Part shown: positions 8,354 through 15,742 of the stretch, piece after piece
Layout of the letters: the number at the start of each line of letters is the position of its first letter
Numbering within the stretch: position 1 is the stretch's first letter
Source of the DNA: Streptomyces malaysiense
GTDB taxonomy: Bacteria > Actinomycetota > Actinomycetes > Streptomycetales > Streptomycetaceae
Direction: 5' to 3'
Assembly: GCF_000980885.2 (NCBI RefSeq)
Contig: NZ_LBDA02000019.1
Coordinates: 124,001-188,000, forward strand
DNA: 64,000 nt
Notes under the pieces: model-generated
The model's database searches: none
What the model saw: the letters and a program-made list of their open reading frames with translations, nothing else
Told to the model about the DNA's origin: nothing
Translations under genes and position numbers: made by a program

Positions 8354-9292
8354 ATGACGACCCTGACGGAAGCGGACGCGCTGGACGGCCTGCGCGACGC
8401 GCTCGGCCTGCTCAAGGACCGGGAGCAGGTGGCCGAACGGCTGCTGGCCTCCTCCGCCAAGCACTCCTTCGACCCCGACAAGGAGCTGGACTGGGACGCG
8501 CCCTTCGAGGAGGGCAAGTGGTTCTGGCCGCCCGAGCTGGTCTCGCTGTACGGCACGCCCATGTGGCGGCGGATGAGCGAGGAGCAGCGCATCCTGCTCT
8601 CCCGGCACGAGGCGGCGGCACTGGGCTCGCTCGGCATCTGGTTCGAACTCATCCTGATGCAGCTGCTGGTGCGGCACATCTACGACAAGTCCGCCACCAG
8701 CGCGCATGTGCGCTACGCCCTCACCGAGATCGAGGACGAGTGCCGCCACTCGAAGATGTTCGCGCGCCTGATCGAGCGCGGTGACACCCCCTGGTACCCG
8801 GTCAGCAGGGCGCACCTGAACCTGGGCCGCCTCTTCAAGACCATCTCCACCACCCCGGGCTCCTTCACCGCGACCCTGCTGGGCGAGGAGGTCCTGGACT
8901 GGATGCAGCGCCTGACCTTCCCGGACGAGCGGGTGCAGCCACTGGTCCGGGGCGTGACGCGGATCCATGTGGTCGAGGAGGCGCGCCATGTGCGGTACGC
9001 GCGTGAGGAGTTGCGCCGCCAGATGGTGACCGCCCCGCGCTGGTCCCAGGAGTTCACCCGGGTGACCTCCGGCGAGTTCGCCCGCGTCTTCTCCGTCGCC
9101 TTCGTCAACCCGGAGGTGTACACCAACGTCGGCCTCGACAAGCGCGAGGCCATGGCCCAGGTCAAGGCCAGCGGCCACCGCCGCGAGGTCATGCAGACCG
9201 GCGCGAAGCGGCTGACCGACTTCCTGGACGACATCGGCGTGCTGCGGGGCGTCGGGCGACGGCTGTGGCAGTCCTCGGGGCTGCTGGCGTAG
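8354..9292 (+). CDS. AurF-family di-iron oxygenase
   Basis: A 312-residue protein of the p-aminobenzoate N-oxygenase (AurF/CmlI) family. Candidate di-iron ligands are in SRHEAAALGS, EIEDECRHSKMF and HVVEEARHVRYA, matching the E/ExxH helices of this fold. The ATG at 8354 follows GAGGTGAGGGAG. Known members oxidise aryl amines to nitro groups, but many Streptomyces paralogues lie outside biosynthetic clusters and have no assigned substrate; that is so here. It is divergent from the related ferritin-like protein, and a TetR regulator is 1.5 kb away. The fold assignment is strong and the substrate is unknown. Confidence 0.88.
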   Translation: MTTLTEADALDGLRDALGLLKDREQVAERLLASSAKHSFDPDKELDWDAPFEEGKWFWPPELVSLYGTPMWRRMSEEQRILLSRHEAAALGSLGIWFELILMQLLVRHIYDKSATSAHVRYALTEIEDECRHSKMFARLIERGDTPWYPVSRAHLNLGRLFKTISTTPGSFTATLLGEEVLDWMQRLTFPDERVQPLVRGVTRIHVVEEARHVRYAREELRRQMVTAPRWSQEFTRVTSGEFARVFSVAFVNPEVYTNVGLDKREAMAQVKASGHRREVMQTGAKRLTDFLDDIGVLRGVGRRLWQSSGLLA

Positions 9293-9302
9293 CCGGGCAC
9301 GC

Positions 9303-9345
9303 GAAGTCCCCGCCGACGGAACTCCTCCGGTCCGGCGGGGACTTC
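9303..9345. terminator. Strong bidirectional hairpin between convergent genes
   Basis: A perfect 13-bp stem, GAAGTCCCCGCCG against CGGCGGGGACTTC, with a 17-nt loop that can pair further. It sits between the AurF-type gene (+) and the secreted repeat protein (-), so it likely stops transcription from both sides. Confidence 0.8.
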
Positions 9346-9362
9346 GGCGTACCGGCGCCCTC

Positions 9363-9938
9363 CTACTCGTGGGCGCTGAGCACACCGCCGGCGCTGAGCA
9401 CGATGTACACGCCGTTGGCGTCGAGGCCCACGTCGTGCTGGTCCTTCGTCTCGATGGTGGCGGCCACGCCGTCGTGGCCGATGATCCGCGCGCGGTAGCG
9501 CAGCTCGCCGAGCTTCGCCACCTTGACGGTCCAGCCGCCCGCGACCTTGAAGGTGCCCGGCCCCTGGTGGCCGCCGCCCATCCAGGCGTGCACCTCGCCG
9601 CCCAGCGTGAGCACGATGAACATGTCGTTGGCGTCGAGCCCGGCGTCATGGCCGTTCGTGTCCAGGGTGGCCAGCACCGAGCCCTTGTCGACGATCTTGA
9701 CGCGGTAGTCCTGGGAACCGAGCCGGTAGATCTCGGCGGTGCTGCCGTCCGGCAGCTTCTGGGTGCGCTCCGGGGACGACTTCCCGGCCGCGGTGACCGG
9801 CACGCCGGTGCGGTGCGCGCCGCTGGAGGCGGACGTGGAGGCGTGCGCGGAGACGGCGGCCACCGAGAGCGCCGCGGCCGCGGCGACGGCCACCAGGCCG
9901 GTGGTACGAGCGGTACGGCGAACACTGCGAGCGGTCAT
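9363..9938 (-). CDS. Secreted protein with two internal repeats
   Basis: A 191-residue protein with a Sec signal peptide: Arg-rich start, hydrophobic stretch LVAVAAAAALSVAAVSA, and a likely cut after SAHA near residue 34. The ATG at 9938 follows AAGGGGGAC. The mature part holds two related units of about 50 residues, each with YR(V/A)(K/R)I(V/I), an A-T-(L/I)-(D/E)-T stretch and D(A/V)GLDANxxxIVL. These points are direct reading. I do not recognise a family or function. There are no cysteines, so no disulfides. It is probably a stand-alone transcription unit, with 110 bp to hutD upstream and a terminator downstream. Confidence 0.75.
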   Translation of the reverse strand: MTARSVRRTARTTGLVAVAAAAALSVAAVSAHASTSASSGAHRTGVPVTAAGKSSPERTQKLPDGSTAEIYRLGSQDYRVKIVDKGSVLATLDTNGHDAGLDANDMFIVLTLGGEVHAWMGGGHQGPGTFKVAGGWTVKVAKLGELRYRARIIGHDGVAATIETKDQHDVGLDANGVYIVLSAGGVLSAHE

Positions 9939-10048
9939 GATCGAAGTCCCCCTTGGGTGTCGGCTCTCATTCCTACGCCCCGTCAGATGAGGCCGGTGAC
10001 AGCGCAGTTCACCCGGTTCCGTCCGCACTTGGTAACAACGCGGATGCC

Positions 10049-10651
10049 CTAGGACCCCTCGGTCGCTCCGGTGAGAACGACGAGCGCGGCGACACCGGCG
10101 ACGTCGAGGACCTCGTCGCCGGCCTCCTCGGGGGCCTCCTCGCCGGCTCCGGTGAACAGGGCCGCGTCGAGGCGACCGAGGGCCGTACCGGCCGCTTCGA
10201 GGACGGCGGAGCCCTCCAGCACGACGGCGAGCAGCTCGGCCCCGGCGGCCGGGGCGGGCAGGGCCGTCCGCCCCCGTACGATCTCCACCCGCGCGGCGGC
10301 CCGGCCGCGCCGGGTCATCACGTTGAAGTCGACGAGCGGGCCGCCGAGCAGCCGGCAGTCGGTGGCGGCGTCCCCGGGGAAGGCGAAGGGGACGTACGGC
10401 TCGGCCACGGTGTGCGGGGTCCCGTCGACGGTCAGCACCATGCCGGGGCCGTCGACCAGGGTGATGACCCGGTCGACCCCCTCGAAACGGGAGAACGGGC
10501 CGCCCCTGACGACATCGGCGAGGCTGACGCGCCAGGCGAAGTCCGCCATGGCCGCCCCCTTAGGGGCCGCGGCGATCTCACGGGTCAGTCCGCCCCCGTT
10601 CTTCCACGGCGCCGCCGGACGTTCCCCGGCCCTCAGCACCCGCACCGTCAT
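10049..10651 (-). CDS. HutD family protein
   Basis: A 200-residue cupin-like protein. The opening MTVRVLRAGERPAAPWKNGGGLTREIA carries the PWKNGGG(L/V)TRE motif diagnostic of HutD/Ves, and RVSLADV follows. The ATG at 10651 has GAAGGAGTACGGG before it. In Pseudomonas HutD is thought to limit histidine catabolism, possibly by binding urocanate or formylglutamate; that biology comes from other species, and no hut genes are nearby here. The C-terminal 60 residues are Ala/Glu/Gly rich and seem a poorly conserved half-domain. Confidence 0.85.
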   Translation of the reverse strand: MTVRVLRAGERPAAPWKNGGGLTREIAAAPKGAAMADFAWRVSLADVVRGGPFSRFEGVDRVITLVDGPGMVLTVDGTPHTVAEPYVPFAFPGDAATDCRLLGGPLVDFNVMTRRGRAAARVEIVRGRTALPAPAAGAELLAVVLEGSAVLEAAGTALGRLDAALFTGAGEEAPEEAGDEVLDVAGVAALVVLTGATEGS

Positions 10652-10770
10652 CCCGTACTCCTTCTCGTCCGATGTCCCCCGTGTGTATCCGCGGACCACC
10701 CCCGCTGTCGAGCGCGGTAGGCCGACCGGCACCCCGCGCGCTCCCGGGCGCGCAAGTTACGCTGCGTGGC

Positions 10771-11430
10771 ATGACCCCCCAGACCGCCACCCCCGCCTAC
10801 CGCAGGCTCAGTGTCGAGGAGCGCCGGCGCCAGCTGCTCGACGCCGCGCTGTCGCTGTTCGCGCACCGGGCGCCCGAGGACGTGTCGCTGGACGACGTGG
10901 CGGAGGCGGCCGGAGTGTCGCGGCCCTTGGTCTACCGGTACTTCCCCGGCGGCAAGCAGCAGCTGTACGAGGCCGCACTGGGGTCGGCCGCGGACGAGCT
11001 GCGGCAGTGCTTCGACGAGCCGCGCACCGGCTCCCCGCTGGCCCGGCTGACCCGCGCCCTCACCCGCTACCTGGCCTTCGTGGACGAGCACGACACCGGC
11101 TTCGCCGCACTGCTGCGCGGCGGCAGCGTGGTGGAGACCTCGCGCACCACGGCCATCGTGGACGGGGTACGGCGGGCCGCCGCCGAGCACATTCTCAGCC
11201 ACCTCGGCGCCACCGACCCCGGGCCCCGGCTGCGCATGACCATCCGGATGTGGATCACGGCCGTCGAGGCGGCCTCCCTGATCTGGCTGGACGAGGACAA
11301 GCAGCCGCCCGCCGGCGAACTGCGCGACTGGCTGGTGGACCAGTTCGTCGCCGCCCTGTCGGTCACCGCGACCCGCGACGAGGAGACGGCCGCCGTCGTG
11401 GGCGCCCTCGCGCGAGATGGCCGAGACTGA
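10771..11430 (+). CDS. TetR family transcriptional regulator
   Basis: A 219-residue repressor. The N-terminal helix-turn-helix spans about residues 15-60 (RRRQLLDAALSLFAHR ... SLDDVAEAAGVSRPLVYRYFPGGKQQLYEA), followed by an all-helical ligand-binding and dimerisation domain. The ATG at 10771 is preceded closely by AAGTTAC, a heptamer also present upstream of the AurF-type gene at about 8310, which makes that pair a candidate regulon. The next gene overlaps its end by 14 bp. The ligand is unknown. Confidence 0.92.
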   Translation: MTPQTATPAYRRLSVEERRRQLLDAALSLFAHRAPEDVSLDDVAEAAGVSRPLVYRYFPGGKQQLYEAALGSAADELRQCFDEPRTGSPLARLTRALTRYLAFVDEHDTGFAALLRGGSVVETSRTTAIVDGVRRAAAEHILSHLGATDPGPRLRMTIRMWITAVEAASLIWLDEDKQPPAGELRDWLVDQFVAALSVTATRDEETAAVVGALARDGRD

Positions 11431-11725
11431 GACCGTGAAGAGCCAGGAGACCCCGTTCGAGGGCGGCCCCATGGACGGACGCGTGCTGCCCGTCCTGCTC
11501 GGGCCGACCGGACACCCGCCGAAGACGTACCGCATCCCCGTCCCCGACCCGGAGGGCGGCCCGCCCGCGGTGTACGTCTACCGGCGTGTGCCCCGCGGCC
11601 ACAGCAAGCGACTGGGCCTGATCCAGGGGTGGAAGTACGAGTACGACCCCGACGACACCACCGGTGGACGCCTGCGCTGGCCCTGGTCCAAGCCGTCCGG
11701 CAAGCCGGGTGACACCCAAGGGTGA
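11417..11725 (+). CDS. Conserved hypothetical protein, 102 aa
   Basis: A short soluble protein starting at the ATG at 11417, inside the last codons of the TetR gene, which indicates translational coupling. It contains FEGGPMDGRVLPVL, YRIPVPDPEGGPPAVYVYRRV and WKYEYDPDD and is rich in Pro, Gly, Tyr and Arg. I do not recognise a named domain. Codon use matches its neighbours and the frame is clean, so it is probably real. No signal peptide or membrane segment. Confidence 0.65.
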   Translation: MAETETVKSQETPFEGGPMDGRVLPVLLGPTGHPPKTYRIPVPDPEGGPPAVYVYRRVPRGHSKRLGLIQGWKYEYDPDDTTGGRLRWPWSKPSGKPGDTQG

Positions 11726-11840
11726 CAGGGTTGCGCCGAACCGCGCACACCCGGCGCGCGCCCCGCGGGGATACGTCTGATTATCGGGGTCGGATAGGGG
11801 ACGGCAATGCGCCCACCCCTTCCGCACCCGAGGTGATGTC

Positions 11841-12863
11841 GTGTCAGGAAAGCTTGTGCGCCTGGCCTGTACGGCCACGGTGGCGGCCCAGGCCGTCCTC
11901 GCACCCGTGCCCGCCACCGCCGCGCCGGAGCCGCGGCGCTCCGTCTCCGAGCTGCTGACGGACCTCCAGAAGCTGTACCGGCAGACCGAGCAGGCCACCG
12001 AGGCCTACGACGCCACCGCCGACCGGCTGGCCCGGCAGAAGTCCGAGGCGGCCCGCCTCGACAAGGAGCTGAGCCGCGCCCGGCGCGCCCTGGAGGCCGG
12101 CCGCGCCGACGCCGGCCGGCTGGCCCGCCAGCAGTACCAGGGCGCCTCCGGCGGCCTCGGCCCCTACATCAGTCTGCTGCTCGCCCCGGATCCGCAGCGC
12201 GCGCTGGACGAGGGCCATGTGCTCGGTGAACTGGCCCGCCAACGCGCCCGTACGGTCGACCGGTTGACCGGGGCCGAGCGGCACTCGGACACCGTCGCCC
12301 GCACCGCCCGCAAGGCCCTCGACGCCCAGCGGGCCCTCGCCGGGCGGCAGAAGAAGCAGCGCGACGCCGTCCAGGCGAAACTCGCCGACCTGGAACGCCT
12401 CCTGGCCTCCCTCGGCCCGGACCAGCTCGCCGCCGTCGACCGCCTCGAAAAGCAGGGCGTCAGCGCGGCCCAGCAGGCGCTCGCCGGCTCCCTCGCCGCG
12501 GACCGCCCGGCCTCCGGCCAGGGCGAACGCGCCGTCCGCTTCGCCCTGAGACAGGTCGGCAAGCCCTACGTCTGGGGCGCGCAGGGCCCCTCGTCCTACG
12601 ACTGCTCCGGCCTGACCTCCCAGGCCTGGCGGCACGCGGGCACCCCGATCCCCCGCACCAGCCAGGAACAGTGGCGGCACCTGCGCCACGTCCCCCTGCG
12701 CCAACTCCGGCCCGGAGACCTGGTGATCTACTTCCCGGAGGCGACCCACGTGGCGATCTACGCGGGCGGCGGCAAGGTCGTCCAGGCCCCGAGACCGGGC
12801 ACGAGGATCAAGATCTCCCCGGTGGCGTCCAACCCGGTGCTCGGAGCCGTACGCCCTGGGTAG
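11841..12863 (+). CDS. Secreted NlpC/P60 cell-wall hydrolase with coiled-coil N-domain
   Basis: A 340-residue exported endopeptidase expected to cut D-Glu-diaminopimelate bonds in peptidoglycan stem peptides. The GTG at 11841 follows GAGGTGATGTC. Signal peptide about 1-28 (cut after TAA), long heptad-rich coiled coil about 33-215 (RipA/PcsB-like), then the NlpC/P60 domain with YDCSGLTSQAW (nucleophile Cys255) and DATHVAIY-like ATHVAIY holding the catalytic His. The coiled coil may keep the enzyme inactive or dock it. Stand-alone gene; the long leader (115 bp) may hold its promoter. Confidence 0.92.
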   Translation: MSGKLVRLACTATVAAQAVLAPVPATAAPEPRRSVSELLTDLQKLYRQTEQATEAYDATADRLARQKSEAARLDKELSRARRALEAGRADAGRLARQQYQGASGGLGPYISLLLAPDPQRALDEGHVLGELARQRARTVDRLTGAERHSDTVARTARKALDAQRALAGRQKKQRDAVQAKLADLERLLASLGPDQLAAVDRLEKQGVSAAQQALAGSLAADRPASGQGERAVRFALRQVGKPYVWGAQGPSSYDCSGLTSQAWRHAGTPIPRTSQEQWRHLRHVPLRQLRPGDLVIYFPEATHVAIYAGGGKVVQAPRPGTRIKISPVASNPVLGAVRPG

Positions 12864-12870
12864 CGGGCCG

Positions 12871-12920
12871 CCGGGGCGCGGGGCGGCGGTCACGGACCGG
12901 ACGCGGCCCCGCGCCCGGGG
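12871..12920. terminator. GC-rich hairpin between convergent genes
   Basis: CCGGGGCGCGGGG pairs, with one bulge, with CCCCGCGCCCGGGG, enclosing about 23 nt. It lies between the NlpC/P60 gene (+) and the flavoprotein gene (-). Confidence 0.55.
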
Positions 12921-12923
12921 GAC

Positions 12924-14177
12924 TCAGGCCCCCGCCACCGACCCGAGGTACTCGTCCGCCTTCTCCGGCTCGAAGAAGAAGTTCTCGAAGTCGGCCGGAT
13001 CGTCGAATCCGTTGGCGAACCGGTCGGCGACCGGCTGCAGTTGTCCCGCCGCGCCGATGAGGTTCAGGACGTGCTCCGGCGGCGGCGCCAGCATCGCGTT
13101 CGTCCACTTGGTGACGTGCTGCGCCACCTGCCAGTACCGCTCGAAGGTGCCCCGCATCCACTCCTCGTCGAACGGCTGCTCCCCGCGCTCCAGGATCGAC
13201 GCGAGGTAGGAAGCGGCGCACTTGGAGGCGGAGTTGGAGCCCTGACCGGTGATCGGGTCATTGGCGACGACCACGTCGGCGACGCCGAGCACCAGACCGC
13301 CCGAGGGCAGCCGGCCGATCGGGTTGCGCACGGTCGGCGCGTACCGCCCGGCCAGCGTGCCACCGGCGTCCGTGAGTTCGACCTTCGTCGCCCGCGCGTA
13401 CTCCCAGGGCGTGAACTTCTCCATGAGTTCCAGGGTCAGGGAGAGGTGCTCGGCCGGGTCCTTGACGCCGTTGAAGACGTCGAGCGGGCCGCCCGGTATG
13501 CCCTCCCAGAACAGGATGTCGGCGCGCCCGGAGACGGTGTACGTCGGCATGACGAACAGCTCGCCGACGCCCGGCACCAGGTTGCAGCGCACCGCGTCGA
13601 ACTCCGGGTGCTCCGGCCGCGGGCCGAGCCCGTGGACGTACGACACCGCGAGCGCGCGCTGCGGCTCGCTGTACGGGGAGCGGGCGGCGTCGCGGCCGAA
13701 CATGGACACCAGTTCGCCCTTGCCGGCCGCGACCAGCACCAGGTCGTAGGTGCGCGAGAAGTAGTCGAGGTCGCCCACCGCCGCGCCGTGGATGACCAGT
13801 TGCCCGCCGCGCTGGGCGAAGGTCTCCATCCAGCCGGCCATCTTCACGCGCTGGTCGACGGACTGGGCGTAGCCGTCGAGCCTGCCGACCCAGTCGATGG
13901 CGCGCTGGGTGGGGCCGGGGTCGTGCGAGCCGGGCGCCGCGACCGAGACGCCCAGTCCCTGGATCTTCGGGGCCTGGGACTCCCAGAAGTTCAGCTGGAG
14001 GTCGCGCTCGTGCTGGAGGGCGGTGTGGAACATGCACTGCGTCGACATGACGCGGCCGGACCGGATCTCGTCCGCGGTCCGGTTCGACATCAGGGTGACC
14101 TCGTAGCCGTGCGACTGGAGGCCGAGGGCGATCTGGAGGCCGGACTGGCCGGCTCCGACGACGAGTATCTTCCGCAT
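12924..14177 (-). CDS. Styrene-monooxygenase-like FAD oxygenase (StyA family)
   Basis: A 417-residue flavoprotein. The N-terminal Rossmann fold has ILVVGAGQSGLQIALGL (GxGxxG), and the second FAD stretch is LVLGVADVVVANDPITGQGSNSA, the DxxGxG-type motif of group E flavin monooxygenases. Such enzymes need a separate NADH:flavin reductase; none is encoded nearby. It is the last gene of the conservon, 23 bp after cvnD, where other conservons often carry a cytochrome P450. This suggests the oxygenase works as an output or partner of the conservon, which is inference. The substrate cannot be named. Confidence 0.85.
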   Translation of the reverse strand: MRKILVVGAGQSGLQIALGLQSHGYEVTLMSNRTADEIRSGRVMSTQCMFHTALQHERDLQLNFWESQAPKIQGLGVSVAAPGSHDPGPTQRAIDWVGRLDGYAQSVDQRVKMAGWMETFAQRGGQLVIHGAAVGDLDYFSRTYDLVLVAAGKGELVSMFGRDAARSPYSEPQRALAVSYVHGLGPRPEHPEFDAVRCNLVPGVGELFVMPTYTVSGRADILFWEGIPGGPLDVFNGVKDPAEHLSLTLELMEKFTPWEYARATKVELTDAGGTLAGRYAPTVRNPIGRLPSGGLVLGVADVVVANDPITGQGSNSASKCAASYLASILERGEQPFDEEWMRGTFERYWQVAQHVTKWTNAMLAPPPEHVLNLIGAAGQLQPVADRFANGFDDPADFENFFFEPEKADEYLGSVAGA

Positions 14178-14200
14178 GCGGGTGGTGGCTCCTTACAGGA

Positions 14201-14860
14201 CTACTCGGGGGTTTCGTCCAGCGCGTGGCCGACGAGGGCCAGAAGGGTCTCGATGGCCGAAATCCGACGACGCGCATCCATGATCATGACAGGGATGTGC
14301 GCGGGTATCGTCAGCGCCTCTCGTACGTCCTCGGTGTCGAACCGCTCGCTGCCGTCGAAGTGGTTGACCGCGACGACGTACGGCAGACCGCAGCTCTCGA
14401 AGTAGTCCAGGGCGGGGAAGCAGTCCTTGAGGCGGCGGGTGTCGGCCAGCACCACGGCGCCGATCGCGCCGCGCACCAGGTCGTCCCACATGAACCAGAA
14501 CCGCTGCTGGCCCGGCGTGCCGAACAGGTAGAGCACCAGGTCGTCGTCGAGCGTGATGCGGCCGAAGTCCATGGCCACGGTGGTGGTGACCTTGTCCGGG
14601 GTGTCGGACAGGTCGTCGGTGCCCTCGCTCGCCTGGGTCATCAGCGCCTCGGTCTGCAGAGGCGTGATCTCCGAGACGGCCGTGACCAGTGTGGTCTTGC
14701 CGACGCCGAAGCCGCCCGCCACCACGATCTTCGTCGCGACGGGGGCCCGCGTCCGGTCCGTCTGCCAGGCTTTCAGATCCTCGTCGGGCTCGGCGAAGCC
14801 GGCGACGAGGGGGGCGGTGCCTCCGTAGGAGGCGGTGGCGTCAGAGACGGCGGAGTCCAC
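14201..14860 (-). CDS. cvnD: Conservon GTPase CvnD (MglA/Ras-like)
   Basis: A 219-residue small GTPase with P-loop GGFGVGKTT (about residues 49-57), switch region TTVAMDFGRI, and NHFD as the N/TKxD-like base motif; the DxxG equivalent is LFGTPGQQRF, typical of the MglA-like group. The GTG at 14860 overlaps the end of cvnC by 20 bp. In conservons it is thought to interact with CvnA-CvnC at the membrane in a GPCR-like relay. A linker of about 35 residues precedes the G domain. Confidence 0.93.
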   Translation of the reverse strand: MDSAVSDATASYGGTAPLVAGFAEPDEDLKAWQTDRTRAPVATKIVVAGGFGVGKTTLVTAVSEITPLQTEALMTQASEGTDDLSDTPDKVTTTVAMDFGRITLDDDLVLYLFGTPGQQRFWFMWDDLVRGAIGAVVLADTRRLKDCFPALDYFESCGLPYVVAVNHFDGSERFDTEDVREALTIPAHIPVMIMDARRRISAIETLLALVGHALDETPE

Positions 14861-15254
14861 TCAGCACCCTTTCCAGCAGAGCGCGGTCCGGGCGGCCGGT
14901 TCCGTGGCCGGTTCCGGTGCCGTACACACGGATCTTTCCCTGGTCCGCGAGATCGCTGAGGAGCACGCGGACCACGCCGAGCGGCATCTTCAGCAGCGCG
15001 GCGATCTCGGCCACCGTGCGCATACGGCGGCACAGTTCGACGATGGCCCGCATCTCCGGCATGACACCGGCGAGCGACCCCTTCGTCAGTTCTCTGCGCT
15101 CCTCGGGCGCCTCGATGGCCGCGGTGCTGGCCACGAAGGTCTCCACCAGGAGGACGTGCCCGAAGCGGGTGCGGCCGCCGGTGAGCGAGTAGGGGCGCAC
15201 GCGGGCGGGTTTGCGCTCACCGCCGCGCACCGGAAGCTTCTGCGTGCCGCTCAT
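14841..15254 (-). CDS. cvnC: Conservon protein CvnC (DUF742)
   Basis: A 137-residue DUF742 protein: PVRGGERKPARVRPYSLTGGRTR early, then a winged-helix-like half (EMRAIVELCRRMRTVAEIAALLKMPLGVVRVLLSDLADQGKI). The ATG at 15254 overlaps the cvnB stop (ATGA). Members always accompany a roadblock protein and a small GTPase; the DNA-binding look of the C-half has not been shown to mean DNA binding. It is the third gene of a tightly coupled operon. Confidence 0.93.
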   Translation of the reverse strand: MSGTQKLPVRGGERKPARVRPYSLTGGRTRFGHVLLVETFVASTAAIEAPEERRELTKGSLAGVMPEMRAIVELCRRMRTVAEIAALLKMPLGVVRVLLSDLADQGKIRVYGTGTGHGTGRPDRALLERVLSGLRRL

Positions 15255-15742
15255 CGGGCGCTCCCCGCCGACTCCAGGGACTTGCGCAGCTCGCTGCGGA
15301 GTTCCGGGGTGAGGACGTGGCCGGCGCGGCCGACGAACAGCGCCATGTGATAGGCCACCACGCTCATGTCGCACTCGGCGGAGCCGTGCACGCCGAGCAG
15401 CGAGCCGTCACTGATGGACATCACGAACAGGCTGCCCTCCTCCATGGCGACCATGGTGTGCTTGACCCCGCCGAACGTCATCAGCTTGGCGGCGCCGACG
15501 GTGAGGCTGCCGATGCCGGAGACGATGGTGGCGAGGTCGGCGGAGGAGCCGCGGGGGCCCTTGCCGGGACGGGCCTGGCGGGACTGCTGCGCGTGGCCCG
15601 GGTCGGACGACAGCAGCAGCAGACCGTCCGAGGAGACCACGGCGACGGACTGGATGCCGGGGACCTCCTCGACCAGGTTGGTCAGCAGCCAGTGCAGATT
15701 GCGGGCCTCAGTGCTCAGCCCGAAGGTACTGGGAGCGGTCAA
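15251..15742 (-). CDS. cvnB: Conservon roadblock/LC7 protein CvnB
   Basis: A 163-residue protein with one roadblock/LC7 domain (NLHWLLTNLVEEVPGIQSVAVVSSDGLLL ... GSLFVMSISDGSLLGVHGSAECDMSVVAYHMALFV). Roadblock proteins are GTPase regulators (as MglB for MglA), so it probably acts on CvnD. The start is a TTG at 15742 that overlaps the cvnA stop (TTGA); no better in-frame ATG/GTG exists nearby. A 25-residue Gln/Arg/Gly loop at about 50-67 interrupts the domain. Confidence 0.92.
   Translation of the reverse strand: MTAPSTFGLSTEARNLHWLLTNLVEEVPGIQSVAVVSSDGLLLLSSDPGHAQQSRQARPGKGPRGSSADLATIVSGIGSLTVGAAKLMTFGGVKHTMVAMEEGSLFVMSISDGSLLGVHGSAECDMSVVAYHMALFVGRAGHVLTPELRSELRKSLESAGSAR

Noticed and set aside
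10920..10945. Possible dre box within the TetR gene (TTGGTCTACCGG)
   Set aside because: Only half of the DasR palindrome matches, it is inside a coding HTH region, and it has no promoter position.
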